Notes: generated by a model not told the origin, from the sequence alone. 64,000 nucleotides of DNA from Spirirestis rafaelensis WJT71-NPBG6 (GCA_019359015.1 JAHHID010000015.1:1-64000), one strand, 5' to 3'. Shown: positions 17,221-26,599, counted from the stretch's first letter. Numbers and translations are program-made.

Positions 17221-18015
17221 TCACAAGTGCAAATTATCGCCGATCGCTACTTCACCATTACTGATAACTTTGGCTAAAACTCCTGTCTGGGTGTGGTGAA
17301 ACTGCTTTTGTAATAAAGTAAGCAGTCCAATATCTCGTTCTCCCGTTTCTGGATGCACATCTATATTTAAGCAGCGATTAATTCTGGCTGTAATTTCAAT
17401 TCTGGCTGTACCAAGTTGCATTTCTTGCCCTACCCAGTCAAATTCTCCCCACGCTGGTACACCTTCTACAACTATATTCGGACGGAAACGCCGGACATCG
17501 ATTTTTTGTCCGGCTAATTGACTTAAATTATCTATAGTTGCTTGACTAACTAGGGAAATATGCACCACTTCTCTGTCAGGATAGCGAGTTTCGCCAAACA
17601 TTCCCACAAATTGTAACGGTGCGCGGTTGCCGTTTCTGGCAGCAACACTTGGGTAAATTCCTGCTAAATAGCCGGTGAAAAATGTTGAAATGCGATCGCG
17701 TCCGATTTCTGTATTAGTATCGCCAACTAATAACTCTACACCTTTACGCTTGACCCTAAGAAGACCACTTGCTTCTTCATACTCGCAATCTAAAGCTGCT
17801 AGTCCGTGCCAATCGTTTTGCATAATGAAGTTGTGCTTCTTCATCCACGGCACTTTGGTTGAGTCAACGTCTATCTCATCTTGCTTGTACATTAAAGCAA
17901 AAGAGCGATCGCCTGGTATTCCATATCCAAGTTTTAAGGTTACGCTTTTGTGTGCCTTAGGTGTTAAACCCTTCACTGGATGGATAAATAACTGCTTTAC
18001 CTCTGCTTGTTTCAT
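17221..18015 (-). CDS. MOSC-domain protein
   Basis: A 264-residue protein with an N-terminal MOSC beta-barrel domain (HPVKGLTPK, PGDRSFAL) and a C-terminal MOSC domain including RRFRPNIVVEG and the INRCLNIDVHPETGE segment. That segment has the conserved Cys near 226 expected to bind a sulfur or molybdenum-cofactor species. Relatives such as YcbX and mARC reduce N-hydroxylated compounds with Moco. No ferredoxin domain is fused here, so a separate electron donor would be needed. It reads toward the pentapeptide gene and is separated from the iron genes by about 120 bp. Confidence 0.9.
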   Translation of the reverse strand: MKQAEVKQLFIHPVKGLTPKAHKSVTLKLGYGIPGDRSFALMYKQDEIDVDSTKVPWMKKHNFIMQNDWHGLAALDCEYEEASGLLRVKRKGVELLVGDTNTEIGRDRISTFFTGYLAGIYPSVAARNGNRAPLQFVGMFGETRYPDREVVHISLVSQATIDNLSQLAGQKIDVRRFRPNIVVEGVPAWGEFDWVGQEMQLGTARIEITARINRCLNIDVHPETGERDIGLLTLLQKQFHHTQTGVLAKVISNGEVAIGDNLHL

Positions 18016-18132
18016 GTCATTTCCCAGCTTCTAATCATTACAGCACAATTCAGGAGTCAGAAGTCAAAAGGGCTTTATGTCTGGCTTTTAGACTTCAGCA
18101 TTGTACTTCAGTTCCTTGTAATGTGCTGTATT

Positions 18133-19098
18133 TTAATCAGAAGTGGAACTCATAGATTTTTGTTTACGTGGCTGATTTTTGGGGTTATTGCCACCACCTC
18201 TAAGACTACGTAAATATATACCACCAATAGTCAATAAAAATACTATATAAGCTACTGCTTGCACGAGATAAAGCTTATCTCTGTAGCCAAATAATGATTT
18301 GAGAATAATGCCTGGGAACTGTTCATCAGGTAAGATTTTGGAGGTATTTGAAACCATTGGACCCAAAATACAAGAATGGACTTTGGTAAAGCGTTCGTAA
18401 TAAAAACAGAGGCTTTCGGAAGCGCGATCGCTTAAAGCCAAAGCAGCAGCAGCTTCATCAAAGCGTTGCAGTGCCGTCACTACCAACCCGGCAACAATTA
18501 ACACCAAAAAAATGCCCATTACCTGGAAAAATTGCCGAATGTTAATTTTGACGCCCCATTTAAACATCAGCACACCAACAGCAGCTGCGGCAACTAAACC
18601 GCTAATTGCACCCAAAGCTGGCATCAATCCTTGTTGAAAATTAGCAGCGACAAAGAAAACTGTTTCAAAGCCTTCGCGAAGAACGGCAATCAAAATTAAC
18701 CAAAAAACACCCCAACCGGCATTCTTATCTGCTTTGAGAGCGCTTGTGACTGCTCCTTCAACTTGAGCTTTCATAAATCTGGCTTGTTTGGTCATCCAGA
18801 TGAGCATCCAACTGAGCATAGCGATCGCTAATACGCAGAATAATCCCTCTAGCAAAACCTCTGTCACAGATGCGTATTGTGGATTGGCAGCACTTAGCGC
18901 TTGCGTAACCCAACTCAACAATACACCTACCAGCGCACTCAGGGCAATGCCAACGCCCACACCAGCATACACCCAAGAATTAAGTTGAGATTGTTTGGCT
19001 TTTTTCAACAAGGCAAGCACAATCCCTACAACAAGGGCAGCTTCTACTCCTTCTCGGAGTGTAATTACAAAAGTTGGTAAGGCAGTACTAAAATTCAT
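18133..19098 (-). CDS. FTR1/EfeU-family iron permease
   Basis: A 321-residue membrane protein with about seven hydrophobic helices. It has the two signature REGxE motifs, REGVE near residue 16 and REGFE near 142, which carry ferric iron in FTR1/EfeU permeases. A Ser/Lys-rich cytoplasmic tail ends the protein. FTR1 systems import Fe3+ produced by a coupled oxidase. A multicopper oxidase and an EfeO-like lipoprotein lie about 0.8-2 kb upstream on the same strand, and the group is very probably one iron-uptake set. Confidence 0.93.
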   Translation of the reverse strand: MNFSTALPTFVITLREGVEAALVVGIVLALLKKAKQSQLNSWVYAGVGVGIALSALVGVLLSWVTQALSAANPQYASVTEVLLEGLFCVLAIAMLSWMLIWMTKQARFMKAQVEGAVTSALKADKNAGWGVFWLILIAVLREGFETVFFVAANFQQGLMPALGAISGLVAAAAVGVLMFKWGVKINIRQFFQVMGIFLVLIVAGLVVTALQRFDEAAAALALSDRASESLCFYYERFTKVHSCILGPMVSNTSKILPDEQFPGIILKSLFGYRDKLYLVQAVAYIVFLLTIGGIYLRSLRGGGNNPKNQPRKQKSMSSTSD

Positions 19099-19203
19099 CT
19101 TTAGTTGTTAGTTGTTGGTTATTAGTAGTTAAGAGTGAGGAGTTAGAAGTTAGTAATTTCAATTTTTAACTCATAACTCCTCACTCCTGACTCCTAACTT
19201 TTA
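19099..19203. repeat. Heptamer-type STRR with inverted arms
   Basis: Between FTR1 and the ferritin-like gene, units of TAGTTGT and GAGTTAG face units of ACTCCTC/ACTCCTG, so the spacer can fold into a long imperfect hairpin. It is typical cyanobacterial repeat spacer DNA. Confidence 0.6.
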
Positions 19204-19638
19204 TCAGCTGAAATCGCGTAACATTTTTTTCAGTTCGAGATTATGCATCTCTTCCTGTCCTATCATATTACGGGCGAATTCTTCTAAGTAAATGCTGGCA
19301 TTGGTAACGGTTTCCAGCAAATCTTTATACAGATCCAGAGCTTTTTTTTCGTGGGATAAGCTTTCTGTCAAGATATCCTTAACTGAATGCTTGTAACTTT
19401 CTTCCATCGGCGCAATTTTTAGGCTGGGGTGTCCATCTAAACCTGTGAGTATTTCTCCCACTTGTTCAGCATGAAGTAGAGACTCGCTAGCCTGCGCTTT
19501 GAAAAAACCCACAATAGGAATGCGGTTGGGACCTGTAACCATGAGAGAATAATGAGTGTAGCGGACTACTCCGGCTAGTTCAAATTCCATGATGGCGTTG
19601 AGTAAGTCGATGGTTTTTTTGTGGTCAAGCTCTTGCAT
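19204..19638 (-). CDS. Ferritin-like (bacterioferritin-type) protein
   Basis: A 144-residue four-helix protein of the ferritin-like superfamily. Candidate diiron ligands are the Glu in MEFELAGVVRYTHYS (about 18-20), ASESLLHAEQVGE (about 50-60), SHEKKALDLY and the terminal QEEMHNLEL, an ExxH pair near 128-131. The first ExxH is spaced ExxxH, as in some cyanobacterial relatives. No heme-ligand Met is obvious. It probably stores or detoxifies iron delivered by the adjacent FTR1 system. Confidence 0.85.
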   Translation of the reverse strand: MQELDHKKTIDLLNAIMEFELAGVVRYTHYSLMVTGPNRIPIVGFFKAQASESLLHAEQVGEILTGLDGHPSLKIAPMEESYKHSVKDILTESLSHEKKALDLYKDLLETVTNASIYLEEFARNMIGQEEMHNLELKKMLRDFS

Positions 19639-19727
19639 GAGTCGTTAATTAAAGTTACGTGTGGAGAGTAATCAGTTAAGAATGAGAAGTTAAGAGTTAG
19701 AAGTTATGAGTATAATTCCTAACTTTT

Positions 19728-19757
19728 GTAGAGACGCGAGGAACATCGCGTCTCTAC
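19728..19757. repeat. Dispersed palindrome (GTAGAGACGCGA)
   Basis: GTAGAGACGCGA at 19728-19739 pairs exactly with TCGCGTCTCTAC at 19746-19757, a common cyanobacterial intergenic palindrome. It sits between the EfeO-like lipoprotein and ferritin-like genes and could interrupt or process their shared transcript. Confidence 0.75.
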
Positions 19758-19852
19758 TTCTAGGCTAATTTTAAACTCCTTAATTTTGCTATTAAGAATT
19801 AAGTGAACTACCTACACTCACCCATGAGCGGTGAGTGTAGGCAGTAAAATTG

Positions 19853-20896
19853 CTATCGCTGCGCTTGGGTGCTTGATTTATCAATCACGGTTTGAGAATT
19901 TTGCTCAATAGTTTTCACTAGCTTAGTAACATCATCGGGGGTTTTTACTGCTGCTGCTGGTGGAATAGCGGAGGGCCAAACTTTTACTAGTTCAGCCATA
20001 CTTGTTTCAATGCTTTTATGTGCTTCTGGAAAGTCTTTCGCCATTTGGCTAGAAATTCCCTTGTATAATTCGTTCGCGTAGATGACAAAACCACGAGAAT
20101 CTTGATATTCTATTGGCGCAGATATTTTGCCGTTAGCGATCGCAGCGCCATATTCTGAGTTTGCCGCATCTAATAGCTCATTAATCGTCTGTAGTACAAA
20201 TCCTGTTTTTGAGCGTTGTGATGCTGGTAAAGCAGCGATCGCACCATCTACAGCTTGCATTGAAGAGACAAAATCAGTTTTTAGTTTGGCTGCTTTCGGA
20301 TTCGATTTTACTAAATCTTGCAAACTTACTAAAGTCGTCTTAAATTCTTTAACTTTACGTTCGTTTAGTTGGTCTTCAACATCAACATAAATCTCCTCAA
20401 CTGGATGTCCAATATGAGGTTCTGCTTGTTTGGGTTGATTTTGATCTAGTAGTTCTTTTGCTACTAAAAGATGCCCTTTCATCAAGCCTAATTTACTCAT
20501 ATAGTCAACATCTTTTGCTTCCCCTGTAAGTACCACTTCCTGAACAGTAACCATATCTTTAATTTGGTCAAACTGCTGTTGATTAATTACCTTTTTGGCA
20601 ACTAATTCTTCAGGGGAGGCATAAGGACGATTAGCTTGAATTTTGTTTGATAATGCTGGTATTGCTAGTTTGGCTTCAAACTTATCCAACTCGGATAATA
20701 TCGCAGTGTTGATATTGATTTGAGCTTTGCTGCCGTGACCGCTATGACTATTATTACTTACTGCTTCGCTTGCCTGGGGGCTATTGGCAACAGGTGCAGG
20801 TGAATTATCTGCGCTTGGTGTGCCGCTAGTACATGAACTAAGGGAAACTATGGCACAAGCTGCAACAGCCATAAAAATGTAACGAAATTTGAGCAT
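19853..20896 (-). CDS. Iron-associated lipoprotein with HHH and EfeO/imelysin-like helical regions
   Basis: A 347-residue predicted lipoprotein. A signal peptide ends in the lipobox LSSC (Cys near 21), followed by a Ser/Pro/Asn-rich linker. Residues about 55-115 resemble a helix-hairpin-helix motif of the ComEA type (INTAILSELDKF ... PYASPEELVAKKVI). The larger helical part contains GHLLVAKELL and HIGHPVEEIY, an HxxE pattern like the metal-binding motif of EfeO/imelysin (M75) proteins. The ATG at 20896 has a GGAGA site; 20 upstream codons are excluded. Between FTR1 and a multicopper oxidase, it probably binds iron or organises the uptake system. Confidence 0.72.
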   Translation of the reverse strand: MLKFRYIFMAVAACAIVSLSSCTSGTPSADNSPAPVANSPQASEAVSNNSHSGHGSKAQININTAILSELDKFEAKLAIPALSNKIQANRPYASPEELVAKKVINQQQFDQIKDMVTVQEVVLTGEAKDVDYMSKLGLMKGHLLVAKELLDQNQPKQAEPHIGHPVEEIYVDVEDQLNERKVKEFKTTLVSLQDLVKSNPKAAKLKTDFVSSMQAVDGAIAALPASQRSKTGFVLQTINELLDAANSEYGAAIANGKISAPIEYQDSRGFVIYANELYKGISSQMAKDFPEAHKSIETSMAELVKVWPSAIPPAAAVKTPDDVTKLVKTIEQNSQTVIDKSSTQAQR

Positions 20897-21124
20897 TTTT
20901 TCTCCAAGGGACGTTTGAAAGGTATTAATTAAAACTTTGCCAGCTAGCAACAGCACGTTAGTTTGACATTTAGTTGTAGAGTTTACTTTGGCATATAATG
21001 ATATTTTTTATCAACTAATTCAAAAAATTTAACTGTAACTTCAAGAATTTTTTTCAATGAACTTAGCTCTGCCGTAATTTGATGCAGAGTATAATGCAAA
21101 GCATTTAACTTTTTATTGTTGAGT

Positions 21125-22180
21125 TTAGGAATTTTTTTGAGTTGAAAGCGTGTTTTTGCTGTCCGCAACTACTTCAAATTGACCCATGCAGCCATTTTCG
21201 GCGATCGCATCTTGATGCGGATGAAACATATACTTACCCGGATAGCGAAAGGCAAATTCTAAGATGTGTCTTTCCGCTACACCCATCGTGATTACATCAC
21301 TTTTCTCGCTGGGTGTGAGAGTCATTCCATTGCGATAGACATTAAAAAAGTTGGCGTGGAGGTGAAAGGTAACTGCTGGATCGAATTCAATAATGTTGAG
21401 GACGTACAGCCGAATCAACTGATTTTGATAAATCCTAATCGGATTATCCATATAATAGTGTGGCAGACCGTTGAAGGCGTAAAACTCATTTTGGTTATCA
21501 TCATTGATGTCATACCCAGCCATAATTAAAGCTATTTCATCCGCTGGTGGACGCGGTTTGGGTGGATCAATGATAAACATTCCGTATAAGCCTTTAGCAA
21601 TATGACGGGTTACTGGTTCAATATGGCAGTGATATAAATGAACGCCATAAGGTTCCGCGTCAAATTCATAAATTGTGGCGCTACCGTTGCTAACCGGACG
21701 AATACCATCCATTTCTGCGGGGTGGACACCATGAAAATGTAAAGAGTGCGAATGTCCGGCTTTATTGTGAAACAATACCCGCACGCGATCGCCTTCTTTT
21801 GCTCTCAGTGTCGGTCCGGGAATGCGACCATTTAAATCCCAGATATTGTAAGAGACAGCAGTATTTAGCTGAATAATAGAAGTACCCGCAGTTAAGCGAA
21901 ATTCGCGGATTGTTCGTCCATTTTCTCGCTTTACCGTGCCATAATCAAAATTTCGTAGCACCTGCATCGGGTTAGCAGCACTTGTTGGGGCGTAGACGCT
22001 CTGCGTCTTGTCTCCAGACATCGCCTCCATTGGCGGTATCTTGACAATGAACTTACTTTGTGCATCCAACATGTGCCAAAGCGCCGTTGCCCCTGTCACA
22101 CCCGCACCAGCTAATCCCAGCTTTAACAGTTGACGGCGGCTCCAAAGGTTTTCTTGCCCCAAAGCAAAATTGTTAGGCAT
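21125..22180 (-). CDS. Tat-exported multicopper oxidase (putative ferroxidase)
   Basis: A 351-residue two-cupredoxin-domain oxidase. The N-terminus has a twin-arginine signal (SRRQLLKLGLAGAG, about 14-27), indicating folded export. Copper motifs are SLHFHGVHP, YHCHIEPVTRHIAKGLYG (type 1 Cys-His with Leu at the axial position), TFHLHANF and MFHPHQD. Leu as axial ligand is also found in Fet3-type ferroxidases, which work with FTR1 permeases; an FTR1 gene is encoded downstream here. The start at 22180 omits 15 upstream codons that precede the Tat motif. Ferroxidase activity is inferred. Confidence 0.85.
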   Translation of the reverse strand: MPNNFALGQENLWSRRQLLKLGLAGAGVTGATALWHMLDAQSKFIVKIPPMEAMSGDKTQSVYAPTSAANPMQVLRNFDYGTVKRENGRTIREFRLTAGTSIIQLNTAVSYNIWDLNGRIPGPTLRAKEGDRVRVLFHNKAGHSHSLHFHGVHPAEMDGIRPVSNGSATIYEFDAEPYGVHLYHCHIEPVTRHIAKGLYGMFIIDPPKPRPPADEIALIMAGYDINDDNQNEFYAFNGLPHYYMDNPIRIYQNQLIRLYVLNIIEFDPAVTFHLHANFFNVYRNGMTLTPSEKSDVITMGVAERHILEFAFRYPGKYMFHPHQDAIAENGCMGQFEVVADSKNTLSTQKNS

Positions 22181-22706
22181 GGAATTTCCAATTAGCGCCC
22201 AAATAAGTTTGCAAATTTTTTGCAATTTACCTATGTATATTATCGAAATTAATAATTTTTGTCAATAATTTTCTCAGGTTGCTACTTAAGGTTATATGGC
22301 AGAATTCAAAATTCAGTCGTCAGAAGGAAAATGGCATTATATGTAGCTTTAAGATATGGCTACTGTACTTCCGCAGCGTTGCAAACTCCTGTAAATGTAG
22401 CTTATTAAAGAATGCATGCCGAAAAAGTCAGGATTAATTTACTTTTGTTACGTATATTTTTTAATTTTGAAGCAATATAAAATACTAAAGTTTGAAAGAA
22501 ATTCATAATTTAGTTGCTAAAAGCTAATACAAGACACTTTTGCTAAACTGTTATGGATTTAACAAAGGAACTTCGCGCTATCAAAATGCGTCCCTCTCAC
22601 CTTAATAATAAATTGCCACTGATTGTGATTTTTAATTTAGAAGAGTGCGATCACGGCGTTAGTTGATTTAAACTGACTGATTGACATACATCTGCGGGTA
22701 TTAAGA
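22181..22706. other. Divergent intergenic region upstream of the cbi operon
   Basis: About 525 bp of AT-rich DNA between the oxidase gene and cbiM. A GCCACTG at 22615-22621 resembles part of a cobalamin-riboswitch core, but the rest of that structure was not found. No NikR-type palindrome was recognised. Both divergent units probably have promoters here. Confidence 0.4.
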
Positions 22707-23492
22707 GTGTCGAGAATTATTCTTAAGTCAAAACGCACAACATTAGTTATCATTGGAGTTCTCAGCTTTTATCTAATAGTGAGCGCATCTGCACCAGCTT
22801 ATGCAATGCACATTATGGAAGGCTTTTTACCACCGAAGTGGGCGATTTTTTGGTGGGTAGTAGCGTTACCATTTTTTGTATTAGGATTGCGATCGCTGAC
22901 TCGCATCACCCAAGCCAACCCAGAATTAAAATTACTTTTAGCGCTATCGGGAGCCTTTACTTTTGTGCTCTCAGCGTTGAAAATGCCTTCAGTCACAGGT
23001 AGCAGTTCTCATCCCACAGGAACAGGATTAGGTGCAGTGCTGTTTGGACCTTTGGCGATGTCGGTGCTAGGTAGTTTAGTATTGTTATTTCAAGCGTTGC
23101 TGCTAGCGCACGGTGGTTTGACAACATTGGGAGCAAATGCATTTTCAATGGCGATCGCCGGACCATTTGCCGCTTACTGGATATATCATCTAACAATTCG
23201 GCTGGGTGGTAAACAAAGAATCGCCATCTTTTTAGCCGCAGCTTTAGCTGATTTACTTACATACATCATTACATCCATCCAACTCGCTTTAGCTTTTCCC
23301 GCCCCAATTGGGGGATTTATCGCCTCATTTATCAAGTTTGGGGGAATCTTTGCCATTACTCAAGTTCCTTTGGCAATTAGTGAAGGATTGCTAACTGTGC
23401 TGGTGTGGAACTGGCTACAATCTTACACACCGCAAGAATTGGAACTGTTGAAATTAATTAAACGGGAGCCTCAAACCAATGAACCAGTCTAA
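22707..23492 (+). CDS. cbiM: ECF cobalt/nickel transporter S component CbiM (system 1)
   Basis: A 261-residue membrane protein, the metal-recognising S component. A signal peptide (about 1-33, ending APAYA) precedes [10 protein letters not shown]. The conserved His of the MHI motif must be second in the mature chain to bind Co2+ or Ni2+, which cleavage after AYA would produce. Further conserved segments are [15 protein letters not shown] and [14 protein letters not shown]. The start appears to be GTG at 22707. It heads a tight cbiM-N-Q group, overlapping cbiN by 14 bp. Cobalt and nickel cannot be told apart from the sequence. Confidence 0.93.
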   Translation: MSRIILKSKRTTLVIIGVLSFYLIVSASAPAYAMHIMEGFLPPKWAIFWWVVALPFFVLGLRSLTRITQANPELKLLLALSGAFTFVLSALKMPSVTGSSSHPTGTGLGAVLFGPLAMSVLGSLVLLFQALLLAHGGLTTLGANAFSMAIAGPFAAYWIYHLTIRLGGKQRIAIFLAAALADLLTYIITSIQLALAFPAPIGGFIASFIKFGGIFAITQVPLAISEGLLTVLVWNWLQSYTPQELELLKLIKREPQTNEPV

Positions 23493-23793
23493 AGAAAAAT
23501 TGAGTAACTGGGTATTAGTAGTTGCAGTATTAACCTTAGCGATCGCACCGTTAATATTTGTGCGTGGCGCAGAATTTGCCGGTTCAGATGCTCAAGCCGA
23601 AAAAGCCATTACTGAAGTACAGCCAGGATATGAACCTTGGTTTAAATCACTATTTGAACCGCCTAGTGGAGAAGTAGAAAGCTTATTATTTTCGTCTCAA
23701 GCTGCTTTGGGTGCTGGTGTAATTGGCTATGTAATTGGTTTGTATAAAGGGCGCTCCCAACAGCAAAAGAGTAATAATGAACATTCAGATTGA
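23479..23793 (+). CDS. cbiN: ECF cobalt/nickel transporter component CbiN (system 1)
   Basis: A 104-residue protein with two membrane helices flanking an extracytoplasmic loop ([12 protein letters not shown]...[32 protein letters not shown]), the CbiN pattern. It associates with CbiM and is needed for metal uptake. Its ends overlap cbiM (14 bp) and cbiQ (17 bp), so translation is coupled. Confidence 0.95.
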   Translation: MNQSKEKLSNWVLVVAVLTLAIAPLIFVRGAEFAGSDAQAEKAITEVQPGYEPWFKSLFEPPSGEVESLLFSSQAALGAGVIGYVIGLYKGRSQQQKSNNEHSD

Positions 23794-24574
23794 CACGCTT
23801 GCTTATACTAATAAGTTGCGGTGGTTAGCCCCAGAGCAGAAATTATTGTTAGCGATCGCTTTATTAATCATCATTGCCTTTGCCCATCCGCCAGTGCAAA
23901 TTGTAATTGCTATCTGGATGAGCATTTGGACTATTGTTTATGCTGGCATTCCTACGAAAACTTATTTTAAATTAGTTTATGTTGCCACTTTCTTCTGGTT
24001 AACCAGTTTACCAGCTTTAGCCATCAACGCCATAGATATTTCTCATTGGCATTTAGTGCAAAATGACTCACTAAAAGGCTTGACCATTGGCTCTTATTAT
24101 GTATATCTAAGCCTTAGTGGGATAGAGCAAGGATTGACAATTTTAACGAGAGCGATCGCGTCTCTTTCTTGCTTATATTTTGTTATGCTAACTATCCCTT
24201 TTACAGAACTTTTGCAAACTTTGCGGCGCGTTGGTTTTCCGGTGCTTTTAACAGACCTTTTATTACTAATGTATCGCTTTATTTTCGTTCTGTTAAATGC
24301 CGCAGCTGAGTTATGGACTGCTCAACAATCTCGTGGTGGTTATCGGACTTTTTCTACTAGTATGAAAAGTTTAGCTTTATTGATTGGACAATTACTCAAG
24401 CGTACCATAGAAAACTATCGTCAAGTCTCCTTAAGTTTAGAATCACGCGGATTTAATGGAGAATTTAGAGTTTGGCATCCTCACCGATATCATCACTCCC
24501 AGCGGTATGCTATAGAAGCAATTTTCGGTTGTACGTTATTAATAATATTAGAATGCAGCATATCTTTTTTATGA
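23777..24574 (+). CDS. cbiQ: ECF transporter T component CbiQ (system 1)
   Basis: A 265-residue membrane T component, which couples the ATPases to CbiM. It has about five helices and the cytoplasmic coupling segments around AQQSRGGYRTF and SLESRGFNGEF (two ARG-like signatures). The ATG at 23777 overlaps cbiN; a longer frame from 23735 lies inside cbiN and is rejected. The partner ATPase gene is 331 bp downstream across a repeat-filled spacer. Confidence 0.92.
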   Translation: MNIQIDTLAYTNKLRWLAPEQKLLLAIALLIIIAFAHPPVQIVIAIWMSIWTIVYAGIPTKTYFKLVYVATFFWLTSLPALAINAIDISHWHLVQNDSLKGLTIGSYYVYLSLSGIEQGLTILTRAIASLSCLYFVMLTIPFTELLQTLRRVGFPVLLTDLLLLMYRFIFVLLNAAAELWTAQQSRGGYRTFSTSMKSLALLIGQLLKRTIENYRQVSLSLESRGFNGEFRVWHPHRYHHSQRYAIEAIFGCTLLIILECSISFL

Positions 24575-24616
24575 CCGGAGTATCCCAATTTTGTCCCCAA
24601 CACCCACCAAAAGGTG

Positions 24617-24804
24617 CGGCTATACGAAGCAAGCCAGACGAGCGCAGCCTTTCAAAATTTTAGACCGCGCAGGCGGTCTTTGTTCGTCGGGAACATCGCA
24701 AATATTTAACCGACACCCTAGAAAAGTGGGGCTATACGAACTAAGGCTGCCTACACAGCCTTCCAAGATTTTAGACCGCGCAGGCGGTCTTTGTTCGTAT
24801 AGCC
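24617..24804 (+). repeat. Two copies of a palindromic dispersed repeat
   Basis: A core containing AGACCGCGCAGGCGGTCT occurs at about 24659-24687 and again at 24771-24799. The second copy is a full unit (24730-24804) with terminal inverted repeats GGCTATACGAA/TTCGTATAGCC; the first lacks its right arm. A run of TCTGCGG-like units follows. The open frame through the region is repeat-derived. These repeats separate cbiQ from cbiO. Confidence 0.75.
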
Positions 24805-24862
24805 AGAGGCTTCTAGCCTGCGGGTATCTGCGGGAATCTGCGAGGTTCTGCGGCTATCGGCG

Positions 24863-24895
24863 GGCATCTACAGGCACATAGATGCCTTTATTTTA
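24863..24895 (+). terminator. Hairpin with T-rich tail between cbiQ and cbiO
   Basis: GGCATCTA pairs with TAGATGCC over an 8-base loop and is followed by TTTATTTT. It could end or attenuate the cbiMNQ transcript just before cbiO, which starts at 24906. Confidence 0.5.
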
Positions 24896-24905
24896 ATATA
24901 ATATT

Positions 24906-25736
24906 ATGCAGCAATACTTACTTGAATTTGAACAAATACATTACACATATCCGGGCGCACAACAATCTGCACTCAATAATTTAACATTACAAATACCAGC
25001 TAATAAAAGATGTGCCTTAATTGGTCAAAATGGATGCGGAAAAACTACATTATTCTTATTAGCTAACGGGCTATACAAACCTCATAAAGGTAGTGTCAAA
25101 TGGCAAGGAGAGGCTCTAAAATATGACCGGAAATATTTACTACAATTACGTCAAAAAGTCGGGTTAATATTTCAAGATCCAGAGCAACAACTTGTAGCCT
25201 CCACCGTTGAAGAAGATATATCTTATGGTTTGTGTAACTTAGGGTTGCCAGACACAGAAATTAAAGAACGAGTAGAACAAGCATTAGAGGAATTTGGATT
25301 AACTACTTTAGCCGAAAGACCAGTGCATCATCTGAGTTTAGGGCAAAAAAAACGAGTTTCTATTGCAGATGTAATGGTGCTACGACCTCAACTTTTATTA
25401 TTAGATGAGCCAACAGCTTATTTGGATCGCTTGCATACTCGTAACCTGATGGCAACCTTGAAAAAAATTCATGCATCTGGGACAACAATACTCATGGCAA
25501 CTCATGATCTAGATTTAGTTTATCGTTGGGCAGACTGGATTTTTGTCATGGATAGAGGACGACTTGTATTGCAAGGTAAGCCAGAGGATGTGTTTAATCA
25601 AAGAGAAATTCTCGAAGATTTACAGCTGGGAGTGCCACTTATATATGAAATGTTATTTTCTGAAGAAACGGCTGAAGAAGGACCAGTTTTAGAACGGGTA
25701 CGGCAACGCATATTGAACTTATTTCGTTACTTTTAA
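24906..25736 (+). CDS. cbiO: ECF transporter ATPase CbiO (system 1)
   Basis: A 276-residue ABC ATPase energising system 1. It has Walker A GQNGCGKTT (about 39-47), Q-loop FQDPEQQ, signature LSLGQKKR, Walker B LLLLDEPTAYLD and an H-loop His in ATHDLDLV. CbiO works as a dimer under CbiQ. The signature LSLGQ instead of LSGGQ is seen in other CbiO proteins. It ends 50 bp before the convergent second cbiO gene. Confidence 0.94.
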   Translation: MQQYLLEFEQIHYTYPGAQQSALNNLTLQIPANKRCALIGQNGCGKTTLFLLANGLYKPHKGSVKWQGEALKYDRKYLLQLRQKVGLIFQDPEQQLVASTVEEDISYGLCNLGLPDTEIKERVEQALEEFGLTTLAERPVHHLSLGQKKRVSIADVMVLRPQLLLLDEPTAYLDRLHTRNLMATLKKIHASGTTILMATHDLDLVYRWADWIFVMDRGRLVLQGKPEDVFNQREILEDLQLGVPLIYEMLFSEETAEEGPVLERVRQRILNLFRYF

Positions 25737-25785
25737 AGTTAGTGGTTAGTGGAAAAACCATTAACTATCAACTATCAACCAACAA

Positions 25786-26565
25786 CTAACACCCTACCCT
25801 AATCGGTGCATGTTCTATTAGACAGTAAGGACGGCTGTAGCTTAGTGGAGGTTCTAAAGCGTGAGCTAGCAAAAATTCTGAATCATTCATTACTCGCTCA
25901 GTCTCACCATCGAAAACAATTTGTCCTTGACTCAATACAATCGTGCGGGAACAAAGTTCCAAAGCTAAATCTAAATCGTGGGTAGCAATTAGTTGAGTAA
26001 AAGGCAAAGTTTTTAACAAATCAATTAACTGACGACGCGATCGCGGATCTAATTGAGCAGAAGGTTCATCCAATACCAAAACCTGCGGATTCATTGCTAA
26101 AACACCTGCGATCGCAATCCGTTTTTTTTCTCCTCCAGACAAATTATCAGTATTGCGTTGCCCAAACCATTCTGGATCAATATCAACCGCAGCCATCGCT
26201 TGAAGAACGCGCTTTTTGAGTTCTTCGTCTCGCAAACCCAAATTCATCGGACCAAATGCAACATCTTCCCATACTGTGGGCATAAATAGCTGATTATCTG
26301 GATTTTGAAAAACCAATCCGACAAAATTCCGAATTACTTGCAAGTTCTCAGGAACTACTAACCATTCGCCAATAACTACTTCTCCTTCTTGAGGTAAGGT
26401 AATTCCATTTAAGTGAAACTGCAACGTAGATTTTCCCGAACCATTCGCGCCAATTAATGCTACCTTTTCTCCAGCTTCGATAGATAGATTAATTTTTTTT
26501 AAAGCCTGAGTTCCATCAGGGTAGGTATAGCTAAGATTTTTGATTTTTATCGGATTATGATGCAT
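25786..26565 (-). CDS. cbiO: ECF transporter ATPase CbiO (system 2)
   Basis: A 259-residue ABC ATPase with Walker A GANGSGKST, Q-loop FQNPDNQLF, signature LSGGEKKR, Walker B VLVLDEPSAQLD and ATHDLDLAL. It differs clearly from the system 1 ATPase facing it, so the two systems are not a recent duplication. It is the last gene of the minus-strand cbiM-PDGLE-cbiQ-cbiO series. Confidence 0.94.
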   Translation of the reverse strand: MHHNPIKIKNLSYTYPDGTQALKKINLSIEAGEKVALIGANGSGKSTLQFHLNGITLPQEGEVVIGEWLVVPENLQVIRNFVGLVFQNPDNQLFMPTVWEDVAFGPMNLGLRDEELKKRVLQAMAAVDIDPEWFGQRNTDNLSGGEKKRIAIAGVLAMNPQVLVLDEPSAQLDPRSRRQLIDLLKTLPFTQLIATHDLDLALELCSRTIVLSQGQIVFDGETERVMNDSEFLLAHALEPPLSYSRPYCLIEHAPIRVGC

Positions 26566-26599
26566 TAATATAATTTTAGATTTCAGATTATTTTCTACA

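Noticed and set aside
20983-21168. 61-codon Lys-rich open frame after the multicopper oxidase
   Set aside because: It overlaps the oxidase 3' end by 44 bp, has no clear ribosome-binding site or recognisable family; it could still be a small gene but support is too weak.
22600-22640. Cobalamin riboswitch upstream of cbiM
   Set aside because: Only GCCACTG (22615-22621) is present; the other conserved B12-riboswitch segments were not found.
24591-24881. Open frame of 96 codons between cbiQ and cbiO
   Set aside because: It is translated dispersed-repeat DNA (AGGLCS occurs twice) without a ribosome-binding site.
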